This document shows positions 32,300 to 41,061 of a stretch of DNA of 64,000 nucleotides, piece after piece. Each line of letters begins with the position of its first letter. Within the stretch, counting starts at the first letter, position 1. The stretch is from Asanoa ferruginea (lineage in GTDB: Bacteria; Actinomycetota; Actinomycetes; Mycobacteriales; Micromonosporaceae): NCBI RefSeq assembly GCF_003387075.1, contig NZ_QUMQ01000001.1:7440001-7504000 (forward strand). Direction: 5' to 3'. Under the pieces are notes generated by a model. That model ran no database searches. It worked only from the letters and a program-made list of their open reading frames with translations, and was not told the DNA's origin. The position numbers and the translations under genes were made by a program.

Positions 32300-33489
32300 C
32301 AGATGCTCCCGCTGGTCGTGGTGACATGTTCGGCGTCGTACGCGAAGAGCCACTCGTGCTGGTCCAGTCCGGACGTGACCTGAGCGGCGGTGTCGCGGAG
32401 ACGCTGCCCGTCCCCGTCGCCGAGGTGGAACGTCCGGGCGTTGGCGCGGGACCGCCGCTGGATGTCGACCACCCTGGGCAGCCGGACCTCGGCGTAACGG
32501 CGCACCGCGGCACCCCACCTGGCTGGACCCGCCGCGGCCAGGCAACGCGCGAGCACGACCGCGTCCTCGATCGCCTGGTTCGCACCTTGAGCCTGGAACG
32601 GCAGCATCGGGTGCGCGGCGTCGCCGATGACGACCACTCGTCCGGCACCGAGCCGGTCGATGCTGTCCCGATCGTGCAGCGCCCACCGGCTGACCCGGTC
32701 GGCCGCGTCGATCAACCGCGTGACGTCGGTGTGCCAACCGGCGTAAGCCGCGGCCAGGTCGGCAGCGTCGCCGTTGGCCGTCCAGGACTCCTCCGACCAG
32801 TCCGAGACGGCCACGGTCGCGCCAAAGCTGACCTGCCGGCCGGCCGAGACGGGATACGACACCACGTGCTTGCCCGGCCCGAACCAGAGCCGCACCCGAG
32901 GCTCAGCGACGAGGAACGGCACCCGCCACGCAGGCACGAGCCCCCGGTAGATCGTCTGGCCGGAGTATCGGGGGGTGTCGGTCACGATCTGCTCGCGTAC
33001 CACCGAGTGGATGCCGTCGGCGCCGACGACGAGGTCCGCGGCCACCGTCGTGCCGTCCGCCAGATGCAGGCGAGCCTCGTTGGCATCCTGTGTCACCGCG
33101 GCGAGCCGGACACCGAGATGCACGTGGTCCGGAGGAACTAGGGAGAGCAGGCTTGCCTGAAGGTCGGCCCGATGGACGGTGTAATAGGGGGCACCGAACC
33201 GGCGAAGACATAAGTCACCCAGCGGAGTGCGCTGTAACAGCGCCCCGTCGTCCCAACGACGCATCTCGATCGACTCCGGCGCCACGGCGACTTCGGAGAG
33301 CCGGTCACGCAGACCCATCCGGTGCAGGAGCCGGGTGGCGTTGGGTGCCACCTGCACCCCCGCCCCCACTTCGGTGAGGCGGGGAGCCTGCTCAAAGATC
33401 TGGCATTGGATTCCGGTCCGTCGAAGGGCGGCGGCGAAAACGAGCCCGGCGATTCCGGCCCCGACGACCGCCACCCGCAGGTGCGCCAT
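32299..33489 (-). CDS. Salicylate-hydroxylase-like FAD monooxygenase
   Basis: A 396-residue single-component flavoprotein hydroxylase. VAVVGAGIAGLVFAAALRRTG is the FAD fold, VGADGIHSVVREQ the DG motif and GRVVVIGDAAHPMLPFQAQG the GD motif, as in salicylate 1-hydroxylase and 3-hydroxybenzoate 6-hydroxylase. Such enzymes often decarboxylate while hydroxylating. With the GriI/GriH-type genes upstream, 3-amino-4-hydroxybenzoate is the expected substrate, giving 2-aminohydroquinone (inference). ATG at 33489 is chosen from homology; an in-frame extension to 33591 is not supported. It lies 10 bases after the PaaK-like ligase gene. Confidence 0.88.
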   Translation of the reverse strand: MAHLRVAVVGAGIAGLVFAAALRRTGIQCQIFEQAPRLTEVGAGVQVAPNATRLLHRMGLRDRLSEVAVAPESIEMRRWDDGALLQRTPLGDLCLRRFGAPYYTVHRADLQASLLSLVPPDHVHLGVRLAAVTQDANEARLHLADGTTVAADLVVGADGIHSVVREQIVTDTPRYSGQTIYRGLVPAWRVPFLVAEPRVRLWFGPGKHVVSYPVSAGRQVSFGATVAVSDWSEESWTANGDAADLAAAYAGWHTDVTRLIDAADRVSRWALHDRDSIDRLGAGRVVVIGDAAHPMLPFQAQGANQAIEDAVVLARCLAAAGPARWGAAVRRYAEVRLPRVVDIQRRSRANARTFHLGDGDGQRLRDTAAQVTSGLDQHEWLFAYDAEHVTTTSGSI

Positions 33490-33499
33490 GTCGTCTCCG

Positions 33500-34807
33500 T
33501 CAGTAGTAGAGAAGCGCTTTGCCCCAGTCCTCGTCGGGACCGAAGAGGCTCCGTGGCTTGACCACGTCCGGCATGCTGGTGAGCGCCTCATAGGGGATCA
33601 GTGAACCCGGAGGCAACCCGACCACCTCGCAGTCCGCGCCAAAGGTGTCCCGCACCTTGGCGGTCAGCTCGGCGCATGCCGGTGCCCGGTGCTCCGGCGG
33701 CACCTCGATCTCGATGCGCAGCACCGTCGGCTCCGCCCTCGCTCGCCAGAACACCACGCCATGGGACTCCGGTAGCGAGAAGACGACCTCCTCCAGCCGG
33801 TGCTGGGTGACGGTGGCCGAGCCAACCTTGTATCCAAAGGCGGATCGGCCGAGGACCTGGACTGTGGGCAGGTTCCATCCGCACAGGCAGTCGTCGTAGG
33901 AGACCGACACATTGTCTTCGAGGTTGTAGCGCAGCAGCGGCATCGCTTCGCGGAACAGCGGAGTGACCACGAGCTGGCCGTCGCCCTCCGCGCTGACGGT
34001 GCCGGTTCGCGGGTCGTAGACCTCGAACAGCGCACGGTCGGCCCACAGGTGCATCCGGCCGTTCGGGCACTCCCCGGCGAGGCTTCCGGTCTCCGTCGAG
34101 CCGTACTCCTCGATGACGGGCACACCCCAGATCCGGCTGATCCGCGCACGACGGGCAGCGGTCAGCGGCTCTCCACCGACGAACAGCGCGCGCAGCGCCG
34201 GGAAATCGGTGTCGGGCCGGTGTCCCGCGGCCGCCGCGGTAGCGGCCCAGATGAGGCACTCGGTCGGCACCGACCAGGTCAATGTGACGCCGATGTCGTG
34301 CATGACCCGAACCACCCGGGCGTACGGCATCGCCAAGGACCGGTTGTCGCCTGGCACCACGGTGGCGCCGTGCAGCCGGCCCGCCGCGTGCGCGAGGTGC
34401 CCAGTCAGCAGCAGCGCGTACGGCGTGCGGACCAGAAACGTGTCTGCGGCCGATATCCCGATCCATTTGCGGGCGAAGCGTTCAGCGAGATCGACCCAGT
34501 CCTCGGCCGTGTAGAAGGACGGCGTCGGTTGACCAGCGGTGCCGCTCGACTCGTGATAGGTAGCGAGCTGCTCCTTCGGCACGGCGAGCATGCCGAAGGG
34601 GTAGTTGTCGCGCAGATCCTGCTTGCTGGTCAGCGGCAGCGCGGCGAGGTCGGCGGCGGTGGTGGGCAGCGCAGCCGCGGCGAGCGACCGGCGGTAGAAG
34701 GGTGAGCGGGACGCCCAAGTGATCGTTTGCGCCAGTTGCTTCTCCTGAAGGCGATGCAGGTCCTCCGGCCCGTGCCACTGGCCGAGCTGGGGCAGGATCG
34801 AGGTCAC
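33500..34807 (-). CDS. Phenylacetate-CoA ligase-like adenylating enzyme (PaaK family)
   Basis: A 435-residue PaaK-like enzyme. YHESSGTAGQPTPSFYT is the AMP-binding P-loop, EEYGSTETGSLAGECP the YGxTE motif, and LRYNLEDNVSVSYDDC the GD region. Such enzymes activate aryl acids; PaaK relatives occur in clusters that couple hydroxyanthranilates. GTG at 34807 overlaps the TGA of the amidohydrolase (GTGA). A longer frame is out of register with that gene and is rejected. Candidate substrates are 3-hydroxyanthranilate or 3-amino-4-hydroxybenzoate. As I recall, ligase-amidohydrolase pairs build benzoxazoles in clusters such as A33853 and closthioxazole. Confidence 0.88.
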   Translation of the reverse strand: MTSILPQLGQWHGPEDLHRLQEKQLAQTITWASRSPFYRRSLAAAALPTTAADLAALPLTSKQDLRDNYPFGMLAVPKEQLATYHESSGTAGQPTPSFYTAEDWVDLAERFARKWIGISAADTFLVRTPYALLLTGHLAHAAGRLHGATVVPGDNRSLAMPYARVVRVMHDIGVTLTWSVPTECLIWAATAAAAGHRPDTDFPALRALFVGGEPLTAARRARISRIWGVPVIEEYGSTETGSLAGECPNGRMHLWADRALFEVYDPRTGTVSAEGDGQLVVTPLFREAMPLLRYNLEDNVSVSYDDCLCGWNLPTVQVLGRSAFGYKVGSATVTQHRLEEVVFSLPESHGVVFWRARAEPTVLRIEIEVPPEHRAPACAELTAKVRDTFGADCEVVGLPPGSLIPYEALTSMPDVVKPRSLFGPDEDWGKALLYY

Positions 34808-35565
34808 CGCGGCTCCTCTCCTAGCAGTCGATGTGCGTTGTCCCAGGCGATCTGTCGCCACTGCTCGTCCGGTAGCCGCAGCGCGGCGAACTTGGCCAGC
34901 TCCACAGTCGGATGCTGAAGGGGGAATTCCGACCCGAACACGACCCGCTCGGCGCCGAGCCGGCTCACCGCTGCGTCGGCCACGCACGCGTAGCCACCCG
35001 AGGTCTCCAGCACGATGTTGGCCTCGTCCGTGATCAGAGTCAGTGCGTAGAAGTCGATGTTGCCTATCCCGCTGTGGCCCAGCACGAAGCTTACCGCCGG
35101 ATGCTGGCGCGCCAGGCTGACCAGGTCGGCAACCCCCGCACCGGGCCGGTCCAAGCAGACGGCGTAGACCGGATGGCCGAACTCCGCCGCCACGCCGACC
35201 AGCTCGGCGACGCGAGGATCGGTCAGACCGACACCGTGGACCGCGGGCGAGATCTCCAGCCCACGGAACTCGGCGGCCCGGTCCTTGTAGGCCTGGACCG
35301 GGCGATGCGGATTCGCGAAGTAGAACGGCACCAGGCGCCCGGCCGACGCCGCGCAAGTGGCCAACACCGAATCGTTGTCAGCGTCAGTCTCGACGTGGCC
35401 GCCGAGGATGAGCTGACGGGAAAGGCGGTCCAGGTCGATGGTGCCGCCCGCGCACACCACCGCCCGGTCGAACCCACATTCGTCCAATATGGATACGAGA
35501 CGGGCGTCGGCGCCGGGCTTGCGCGCCAGGCGCACATGGAAGTCCAGCACAGGTTGACGGTTCAC
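34804..35565 (-). CDS. Amidohydrolase-superfamily (amidohydrolase 2/ACMSD-like) protein, atypical metal site
   Basis: A 253-residue TIM-barrel protein of the amidohydrolase 2 family. The N-terminal metal motif is LDFHVRLA, where family members usually have DxHxH, so the second His is Arg. FVLGHSGIGNIDF keeps a third-strand His. The last metal-site motif is VVFGSEFPLQHP, with Glu for the usual Asp. The active site may bind metal differently or have lost hydrolase chemistry. It is coupled to the PaaK-like ligase by a GTGA overlap. In benzoxazole pathways an amidohydrolase carries out ring closure; a dibenzodiazepinone role is also possible. Confidence 0.75.
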   Translation of the reverse strand: MNRQPVLDFHVRLARKPGADARLVSILDECGFDRAVVCAGGTIDLDRLSRQLILGGHVETDADNDSVLATCAASAGRLVPFYFANPHRPVQAYKDRAAEFRGLEISPAVHGVGLTDPRVAELVGVAAEFGHPVYAVCLDRPGAGVADLVSLARQHPAVSFVLGHSGIGNIDFYALTLITDEANIVLETSGGYACVADAAVSRLGAERVVFGSEFPLQHPTVELAKFAALRLPDEQWRQIAWDNAHRLLGEEPR

Positions 35566-35577
35566 GACCGGACCCGT

Positions 35578-36681
35578 TCACTTCTCGATGCAGAACTCGG
35601 CGATCGGGTAGCCGACGTGGCGCTGCTCGACCGGCAGGTATCCGAGCACCTTCGCGCCCGGCACCAGCTCCGTGACGTTCAGCACCGAAGCGCCCGGCCC
35701 GAGCACCCGCACGTGCCAGTCGTCCTGCACGATGAGGTTGACCTTCACGCCCGAGGGCGAGACCGCGTCGATCGCCAGGAGCGGACGTGTCTCGATCTTG
35801 ACTCGGCCGACGGTGACCACCCGCGAGTTGCCCTTCGCGTCGACGGCGAGCACCCGGCCGCCGGAGACGAGCTCGCTGAGATAGTTCGTGCGTCCGTTGG
35901 CCGACAGCGTGTAGGAATGCAGCGCCCCGGCGTTGACCCGGAACGGCCTCGTGGGCATATACGGCAGCGGGTGGGTCTCGCTGCAACAAAGGATCATGCC
36001 GGTCGAGTGGGACCCGACCAGGATGCCCTCGTCGAGCCCGAAGTTCGTGCACGTGTCGACGCAGGCACGTTCGCCCATTCCCACCCGCCGGATGCCGGTG
36101 ACCTCCAGCTCCACCAGCGACAGGTTCGCTGCCATGCTGACCGCGGCGGCCTTGAGCTCGGTCGCAGCCCCCACGGCGGCCGGCGCGAGCATCACCCCGT
36201 CGGACCCGTGTTCCAGGACGCCGAAGACAATCTGCGCTTCCTCGACGTCCGCCACCTCGGTGATGATGCTGCCGTCCGCGCCCGCGGCGGCGGCCAGGAC
36301 GATCTCCAGCGGGATCTTGGTGGGGTCTCGGAAGTAGAGCACGCTCCACTTCTCGTGGCGCGCGGCGTGGCAGGCCTCTTCAAGGCTCTCCGCGTCCACG
36401 ATCTCCACGAACCGGCCGAACTCCACATCGGGGAACTGCTCTGCCAGCACTGCCGGGTCTCCGTGGCGACCCGGCTCGACGATGACCAGGTCGGCGGGTT
36501 CTAGTTTCTCCGGCAGCGGCCCATTCTGCGGGAACAGCACCTTCTTGACCGTGGGGGGAAGCGACTCCAGGTCCGCCGGGTCGGCCGCCACGATGGCGTC
36601 CACCCGCTGATGGAGAGCCTCTTCGACGATGGCCTCCTTGGCCCCGCCGACGTTTCGGATGTCCAGCCAACACAGCTTCAC
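35578..36681 (-). CDS. griH: 3-Dehydroquinate synthase II-like enzyme (GriH family)
   Basis: A 367-residue member of the archaeal-type dehydroquinate synthase II family. KLCWLDIRNVGGAKEAIVEEAL opens it, VTGIRRVGMGERACVDTCTN and GSHSTGMILCCSETHPLPYMP lie in the middle, and QRHVGYPIAEFCIEK ends it. The homologue GriH, with GriI, makes 3-amino-4-hydroxybenzoate without the shikimate pathway. GTG start with AAGGAGAG upstream. It lies 30 bases after the GriI-type gene and 12 before the amidohydrolase, in a run with aspartate kinase. Archaeal AroB' is the alternative reading, but the actinobacterial cluster context favours GriH function. Confidence 0.88.
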   Translation of the reverse strand: MKLCWLDIRNVGGAKEAIVEEALHQRVDAIVAADPADLESLPPTVKKVLFPQNGPLPEKLEPADLVIVEPGRHGDPAVLAEQFPDVEFGRFVEIVDAESLEEACHAARHEKWSVLYFRDPTKIPLEIVLAAAAGADGSIITEVADVEEAQIVFGVLEHGSDGVMLAPAAVGAATELKAAAVSMAANLSLVELEVTGIRRVGMGERACVDTCTNFGLDEGILVGSHSTGMILCCSETHPLPYMPTRPFRVNAGALHSYTLSANGRTNYLSELVSGGRVLAVDAKGNSRVVTVGRVKIETRPLLAIDAVSPSGVKVNLIVQDDWHVRVLGPGASVLNVTELVPGAKVLGYLPVEQRHVGYPIAEFCIEK

Positions 36682-36711
36682 AGGTCTCTCCTTCGCGGAT
36701 GGTCCGGGAGT

Positions 36712-37536
36712 TCAGGACGTCAGAGCGAGCCGGTCTTCGATGTCGTACTGCTCGGGAACTTGAGGTGACTCGTGCACCAGCCGCGCGATCCTGGACGCCA
36801 TCAGGCCCGGCTGGTCGGCCTGGAAGACGTTGCGGCCCATCGCGACTCCGGCAGCGCCGCCGCGCAGCGCGTCGCACACGTAGGCGAGCACGGCGTCAGC
36901 GTCGGCCGCACGGGCACCGCCGGCCACGATGACCGGGATCGGGCAGCCGCGGACCGCGTCGGCCATCAACTCCGGCGTGCCCGCGTAGTCGACCTTCACG
37001 ACGTCGGCGCCGAGATCGGCCGCGAGGGTGGCGGCGTGCGCCAGAAGCTCCGGCGCTCGCCCGTTGGCGATCTTCGGTCCGCGCGCATACACCATGGCGA
37101 GCAGCGGCACGTTCCACCGGTCGCACTCCCCAGCCACGGCGCCGAGATCCGCGACCTGCCGTGCCTCCGCGGCGGATCCGAGGTTGACGTGGACGCTGAC
37201 CGCGTCGGCACCCAGGCGCAGCGCCTCCTCGACGTCGGCGACGAGGTACTTCGCGTCGGGGTCCGGCGCGTGCCGGGTGCTCGCACTCAGGTGGACGATC
37301 AATGACATGTCGCCGAACCAGCGGTGGTCGACGTGGCGGAGGCTGCCCTTGTGGAGCACCACGGCGTCGACGCCGGAGCCGGCGAGCTCACCCAGGAGCG
37401 AGTTCAACAGATCCGAGCTCAGCGGACCGTCGGTGACTGAGTGGTCCAGCGGGACGACGACCAGCCGCCCGTCGCCGTGGCGGAACAGGCGCCGCAGGCG
37501 CAGGGCCCGGGCGAACGAGGCGTTGAGTATGGCCAT
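36712..37536 (-). CDS. griI: 2-Amino-4,5-dihydroxy-6-one-heptanoate-type aldolase (GriI family, DhnA class)
   Basis: A 274-residue class I aldolase of the DhnA/AroA' type. RLVVVPLDHSVTDGPL is the N-terminal signature, with ADVVKVDYAGTPELM (Schiff-base Lys) and PVIVAGGARAADADAVLAYVCDALRGGAAGVAMGRN spread over later strands. GriI joins aspartate semialdehyde and dihydroxyacetone phosphate to give the C7 precursor of 3-amino-4-hydroxybenzoate. It follows aspartate kinase by 15 bases and precedes GriH, in the expected order. ATG start with GAGAGG upstream. Aspartate semialdehyde dehydrogenase is not in the window and must come from primary metabolism. Confidence 0.9.
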   Translation of the reverse strand: MAILNASFARALRLRRLFRHGDGRLVVVPLDHSVTDGPLSSDLLNSLLGELAGSGVDAVVLHKGSLRHVDHRWFGDMSLIVHLSASTRHAPDPDAKYLVADVEEALRLGADAVSVHVNLGSAAEARQVADLGAVAGECDRWNVPLLAMVYARGPKIANGRAPELLAHAATLAADLGADVVKVDYAGTPELMADAVRGCPIPVIVAGGARAADADAVLAYVCDALRGGAAGVAMGRNVFQADQPGLMASRIARLVHESPQVPEQYDIEDRLALTS

Positions 37537-37551
37537 GGTGTGCTGCCTCTC

Positions 37552-38826
37552 TCAAGCGATTCCGGACCGGGCAGAGGCGATATCAGTCGGCTCATGCCCG
37601 TCAAGGTGGAACTCGCGATGCAGTGTCTCGACCGCCTCGACGGTGCGCTCCCGCGGAACGATCACGGAGATCCGCATCTGAGACGTGGAAATCCAGCTCG
37701 TCGGTATCCCGGCGCCGGCCAGGGCCGCCATGAGGCGGGCCGCGTACTCCGGACGGCTCAACAGTCCCATTCCGACCACCGAGACCTTGCCAACGTTCTC
37801 ATCGAAATGGACGCCGCCACCGAAGCCCGCGGTCAACTCGTGCAACGCGGTGCGGACCGGTTCGGCCTGGCTGCGCTTGACGGTGAACCCCATCCGGAAC
37901 TCGCTCTCGTACGGCCCCGACCTGGCGACCAGGTCCACCACCGTCCCGCAATCGGCCAGTACAGCGAACACGTCCGGCGCCAGGTCGTGGCGGATCTCGC
38001 GGCAATGCACCAACACCCGGGCGACGTCGGTGTCGTGGGTCACCGCCACGACCGCCCGTCGCGTCTCTAGCGGACGGACGTCTTCGCGCTCCACGACAGT
38101 CGTTCCGGGCGACTGCGACGACGCGTTTCGGACGCGCACTTCGACCCCTTCCATTGCAGCCAATTCGATGCACCGGGTGTGCAGGACCCGGGCGCCGGCG
38201 AACGCCATCTCCGCCATAACGCCGGGCGACACCCACGGCAGCAACCTGGCCGCCGGCAGAATCCGCGGGTCGGCGCTGAACACGCCGTCCACGTCGGTGT
38301 ATATCTCGCAGGCCGATGCCCGAAGCTGGGCAGCGAGCGCGACCGCCGTCGTGTCGGAGCCACCCCGGCCGAGCGTGGCGATGTCTCCGCTGCCGTCGAG
38401 GCCCTGGAACCCGGTGACCACGGCGACCCGCCCGGCGTCCAGGGCCTTCCGCACGCGCAGCGCCTCGATGCGGGAGATGAGCGCGTCACCGTGGCGATCC
38501 GTGGTGTGGATCCCCGCCTGAGGTCCGGTCAGCGAGATGGCGGGCACACCGAGCCTGTCGAGCGCCAGGGCCATCAACGCCGCCGACTCTGACTCCCCCA
38601 CCGCCAGGAGCTGGTCCAGCTCCCGCGACGAACCGGCCGCGCCGACGTCGGCCGCCAACCGCAGCAGGTCGTCCGTCCGGCTCCCGCGAGCCGAGACGAC
38701 CACGGCGACCGCCGATCCATCGCGCCACGATCGCGCCGTTCGCTCGGCGGCACGACGGACGTGGTCGAGAGTCCGCAGCGAACTACCGCCGTATTTCTGC
38801 ACCAACGCGCTCACGGTCGTTTTCAC
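37552..38826 (-). CDS. lysC: Aspartate kinase
   Basis: A 424-residue aspartokinase: the N-terminal SALVQKYGGSSL, then TGFQGLDGSGDIATLGRGGSDTTAVAL and ACEIYTDVDGVFSADPRI are diagnostic of the kinase domain. Two ACT domains follow (EFRMGFTVKRSQAEPVRTAL region and FDENVGKVSVVGMGL onward). It phosphorylates aspartate to supply aspartate semialdehyde for the GriI-type aldolase. A dedicated copy in a cluster is often less sensitive to lysine/threonine feedback, but I cannot tell by eye. It is the first gene of a minus-strand run that ends at the isochorismatase. The start is a GTG at 38826; a GTG five codons later is also possible. Confidence 0.92.
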   Translation of the reverse strand: MKTTVSALVQKYGGSSLRTLDHVRRAAERTARSWRDGSAVAVVVSARGSRTDDLLRLAADVGAAGSSRELDQLLAVGESESAALMALALDRLGVPAISLTGPQAGIHTTDRHGDALISRIEALRVRKALDAGRVAVVTGFQGLDGSGDIATLGRGGSDTTAVALAAQLRASACEIYTDVDGVFSADPRILPAARLLPWVSPGVMAEMAFAGARVLHTRCIELAAMEGVEVRVRNASSQSPGTTVVEREDVRPLETRRAVVAVTHDTDVARVLVHCREIRHDLAPDVFAVLADCGTVVDLVARSGPYESEFRMGFTVKRSQAEPVRTALHELTAGFGGGVHFDENVGKVSVVGMGLLSRPEYAARLMAALAGAGIPTSWISTSQMRISVIVPRERTVEAVETLHREFHLDGHEPTDIASARSGIA

Positions 38827-39036
38827 CGCCCTCGCCGAAGTGGGATGCGATCGACAGTAAATGCGTCTCCGACTCTGCGGCTACGACGCGGGCGGGTAGT
38901 GCCGGCTATTCAGCGGTTTACGCCACGCCACCGCGGCGTTAACGCGAATACGGGATGGTGCTTTCACGTCATGTGCCGGCGCCTTTCGTCACCGCAGTAT
39001 CGAGGTGCGACCGGATCTCGGGCGAGGAGAAGCGAC
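38827..39036. promoter_or_regulatory. Divergent promoter region between the AspK operon and the PhzE-like gene
   Basis: This 210-base gap separates the two divergent biosynthetic transcripts. CGGGTAGT at 38893-38900 resembles one arm of the ACTACTCG repeat (compare ACTACCCG at 60715-60722), but no paired arm is evident. An imperfect inverted repeat is visible in GTTTACGCC ... GGCGTTAAC (about 38921-38943, one mismatch). No strong promoter motif was identified. Confidence 0.35.
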
Positions 39037-41061
39037 ATGGACTGGACGGATTCCCGCACGGCAAGCCGTTCTGATCAGCTGGCCGGGCTTGGAGCGGACG
39101 GGCGCGCCTTCGCACTGCTCTACCGGCCAGGCACGGCGACGGACGCCGGCGTCACGGTCCTCACGGGCCAGATGTGTCGGGCGGACCGCCTCGCTGACCT
39201 GCCGGCGCCCGACGGCTCGGGCGCCGGCGATGACCTGCTCGTCGCCATCCCATACCGGCAGATCACCGAACGCGGCTACGACTGTCACGACGACCACGCA
39301 CCCCTGCTAGCAATGCGGGTGCACGAGCAGTCCGAGCTCACCCGCGGACAAGCCCTCTCCGCTCTTGCCGAACGACACGTGGCGGTGGCGGACGCCGGGT
39401 TCGACGTCAGCGACGAGGACTACGCGGCGATCGTCAAGCGGGTGGTTGCGGACGAGATCGGGCAGGGCGCCGGGTCGAACTTTGTCATCCGGCGCTCCTA
39501 CGTCGCCCGGCTGGACGACTACTCGGTCGACACGGAGTTCGCCATCTTCCGGCGACTGTTGTCAGGGGAGACCGGGTCGTACTGGACATTCTTGTTTCAC
39601 ACCGGCGCCGGAACGTTCGTCGGCGCGTCGCCCGAGCGCCACGTCAGCCTGCTCGACGGCACCGTCTCGATGAACCCGATCAGCGGGACCTACCGGCATC
39701 CAGCAACCGGTCCGGAGATCACCGGTCTGCTGGAGTTCCTGAACGACCCTAAAGAAGCGAACGAACTCTTTATGGTTGTCGACGAAGAACTGAAAATGAT
39801 GGCGCGAATGTGCACCTTCGGCGGGCAGGTGCACGGCCCGTTCCTCAAGGAAATGGCACGCCTTACCCACTCCGAGTACGTTCTCACCGGGCAGAGCGAT
39901 CTCGATGTGCGCGATGTGTTACGGGAGACCCTGCTCGCACCCACCGTCACCGGCAGCCCGCTCGAAAACGCCTTCCGGGTCATCACCCGCCATGAGACGA
40001 CGGGTCGCGGATACTACGGCGGCGTCCTCGCGCTGATCGGCCACGACGCGGCCGGCAGGCGGAGGCTGGACTCCGCGATCATGATTCGGACCGCTGAAAT
40101 CGACGGCGACGGCACCCTGCGCCTTGGCGTGGGCGCCACCCTTGTCCGCGACTCGAACCCGGAGTCCGAAGTGGCCGAGACGAAGGCGAAGGCCGCCGGG
40201 ATGCTGGCCGCCCTCGGCCTCGCACCCGACGGCGCCGACCGCATGGCCGCGCCTGCTGCTGCCGGAGTCCGGCCCTCACCAGCCAGCCACCCGCTGGTGC
40301 AAGACGCGCTCCAGACACGTAACAGAACGCTCTCGCGCTTCTGGCTCGACGGCGTCCACCGGCGAGCCTCGGTTCCGGAGCTCGCTGGACGGCACGTGCT
40401 GGTGGTGGACAACGAAGACCTCTTCATGGGGATGCTCGGCCACCAGCTACGTGCGCTCGGTCTGCGGACGACGATCACACGATTCGACCATCCGCTGGCT
40501 CCCGACGACTACGACCTGGTCATCGTCGGCCCCGGGCCGGGCGACCCGAGTGACCTGACCGACCCCAGGATGGGCACCCTTCGTGCGCTCACCCGCGACC
40601 TGCTCGCCGGCAACGTGCCGTTCTTGTCCATCTGCCTCGGGCACCAGATACTCGCCGCCGAGCTGGGGTTCGAGATTGTCCGGCGCGTGCTGCCCAGCCA
40701 GGGCGTCCAGAAACGGGTCGACCTGTTCGGCCGGCCTGAGCTCGTGGGTTTCTACAACACCTACACCGCGAGGTCCGCACACGACGCCATCGCTCATGGC
40801 CAACGCGGGCCGACCGAGGTCAGCCGCAACCCCGAGACCGGTGAGGTCCACGCCCTGCGCGGCGACGGTTTCCGGTCGGTGCAGTTTCACCTCGAATCGA
40901 TTCTGACCCAACACGGACCGCGGATCCTCGCTGAGCTACTCGGCTCCCTTCTCAGAGACGCCGAGCTCAGCGGATCTTGGGAGCGACCAGCCCAGACTCG
41001 TACGCGAAGACCACCAGCTGCGCACGGTCCCGTGCCTGGACCTTCGCCATGGCACGGTTGA
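39037..41061 (+). CDS. phzE: 2-Amino-2-deoxyisochorismate (ADIC) synthase, PhzE-like fusion
   Basis: A 674-residue fusion of a chorismate-converting (anthranilate synthase I-like) domain and a C-terminal class I glutamine amidotransferase. The first domain has FVIRRSYVARLDDYS, SYWTFLFHTGAGTFVGASPERHVS, MNPISGTYRHP and ENAFRVITRHETTGRGYYGG. The amidotransferase has VVDNEDLF, IVGPGPGDP, the nucleophile in FLSICLGHQIL and the His-Glu pair in QFHLES. PhzE converts chorismate to ADIC, the substrate of the PhzD-like enzyme at 30847. The ATG at 39037 has GGAG 8-12 bases upstream; an ORF extension to 38761 would enter the AspK promoter. The last 95 bases overlap the response regulator gene on the opposite strand. 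Confidence 0.92.
   Translation: MDWTDSRTASRSDQLAGLGADGRAFALLYRPGTATDAGVTVLTGQMCRADRLADLPAPDGSGAGDDLLVAIPYRQITERGYDCHDDHAPLLAMRVHEQSELTRGQALSALAERHVAVADAGFDVSDEDYAAIVKRVVADEIGQGAGSNFVIRRSYVARLDDYSVDTEFAIFRRLLSGETGSYWTFLFHTGAGTFVGASPERHVSLLDGTVSMNPISGTYRHPATGPEITGLLEFLNDPKEANELFMVVDEELKMMARMCTFGGQVHGPFLKEMARLTHSEYVLTGQSDLDVRDVLRETLLAPTVTGSPLENAFRVITRHETTGRGYYGGVLALIGHDAAGRRRLDSAIMIRTAEIDGDGTLRLGVGATLVRDSNPESEVAETKAKAAGMLAALGLAPDGADRMAAPAAAGVRPSPASHPLVQDALQTRNRTLSRFWLDGVHRRASVPELAGRHVLVVDNEDLFMGMLGHQLRALGLRTTITRFDHPLAPDDYDLVIVGPGPGDPSDLTDPRMGTLRALTRDLLAGNVPFLSICLGHQILAAELGFEIVRRVLPSQGVQKRVDLFGRPELVGFYNTYTARSAHDAIAHGQRGPTEVSRNPETGEVHALRGDGFRSVQFHLESILTQHGPRILAELLGSLLRDAELSGSWERPAQTRTRRPPAAHGPVPGPSPWHG

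Noticed and set aside
33500-35356. 618-residue frame for the PaaK-like ligase
   Set aside because: The first ~180 residues are an antisense-like shadow of the amidohydrolase; the GTG at 34807 gives the correct ligase N-terminus.
36712-38826. Rifamycin-type AHBA (3-amino-5-hydroxybenzoate) pathway
   Set aside because: The aldolase and DHQ synthase are of the GriI/GriH type; there are no RifH, RifK, RifL or RifN homologues.
38761-39036. In-frame extension of the PhzE-like gene
   Set aside because: It overlaps the aspartate kinase start region; the GGAG-preceded ATG at 39037 is better.
30847-41061. Phenazine biosynthesis cluster
   Set aside because: PhzC, PhzD and PhzE homologues occur, but PhzF, PhzA/B and PhzG are absent and an EntA-like dehydrogenase is present, so the branch leads to 3-hydroxyanthranilate.
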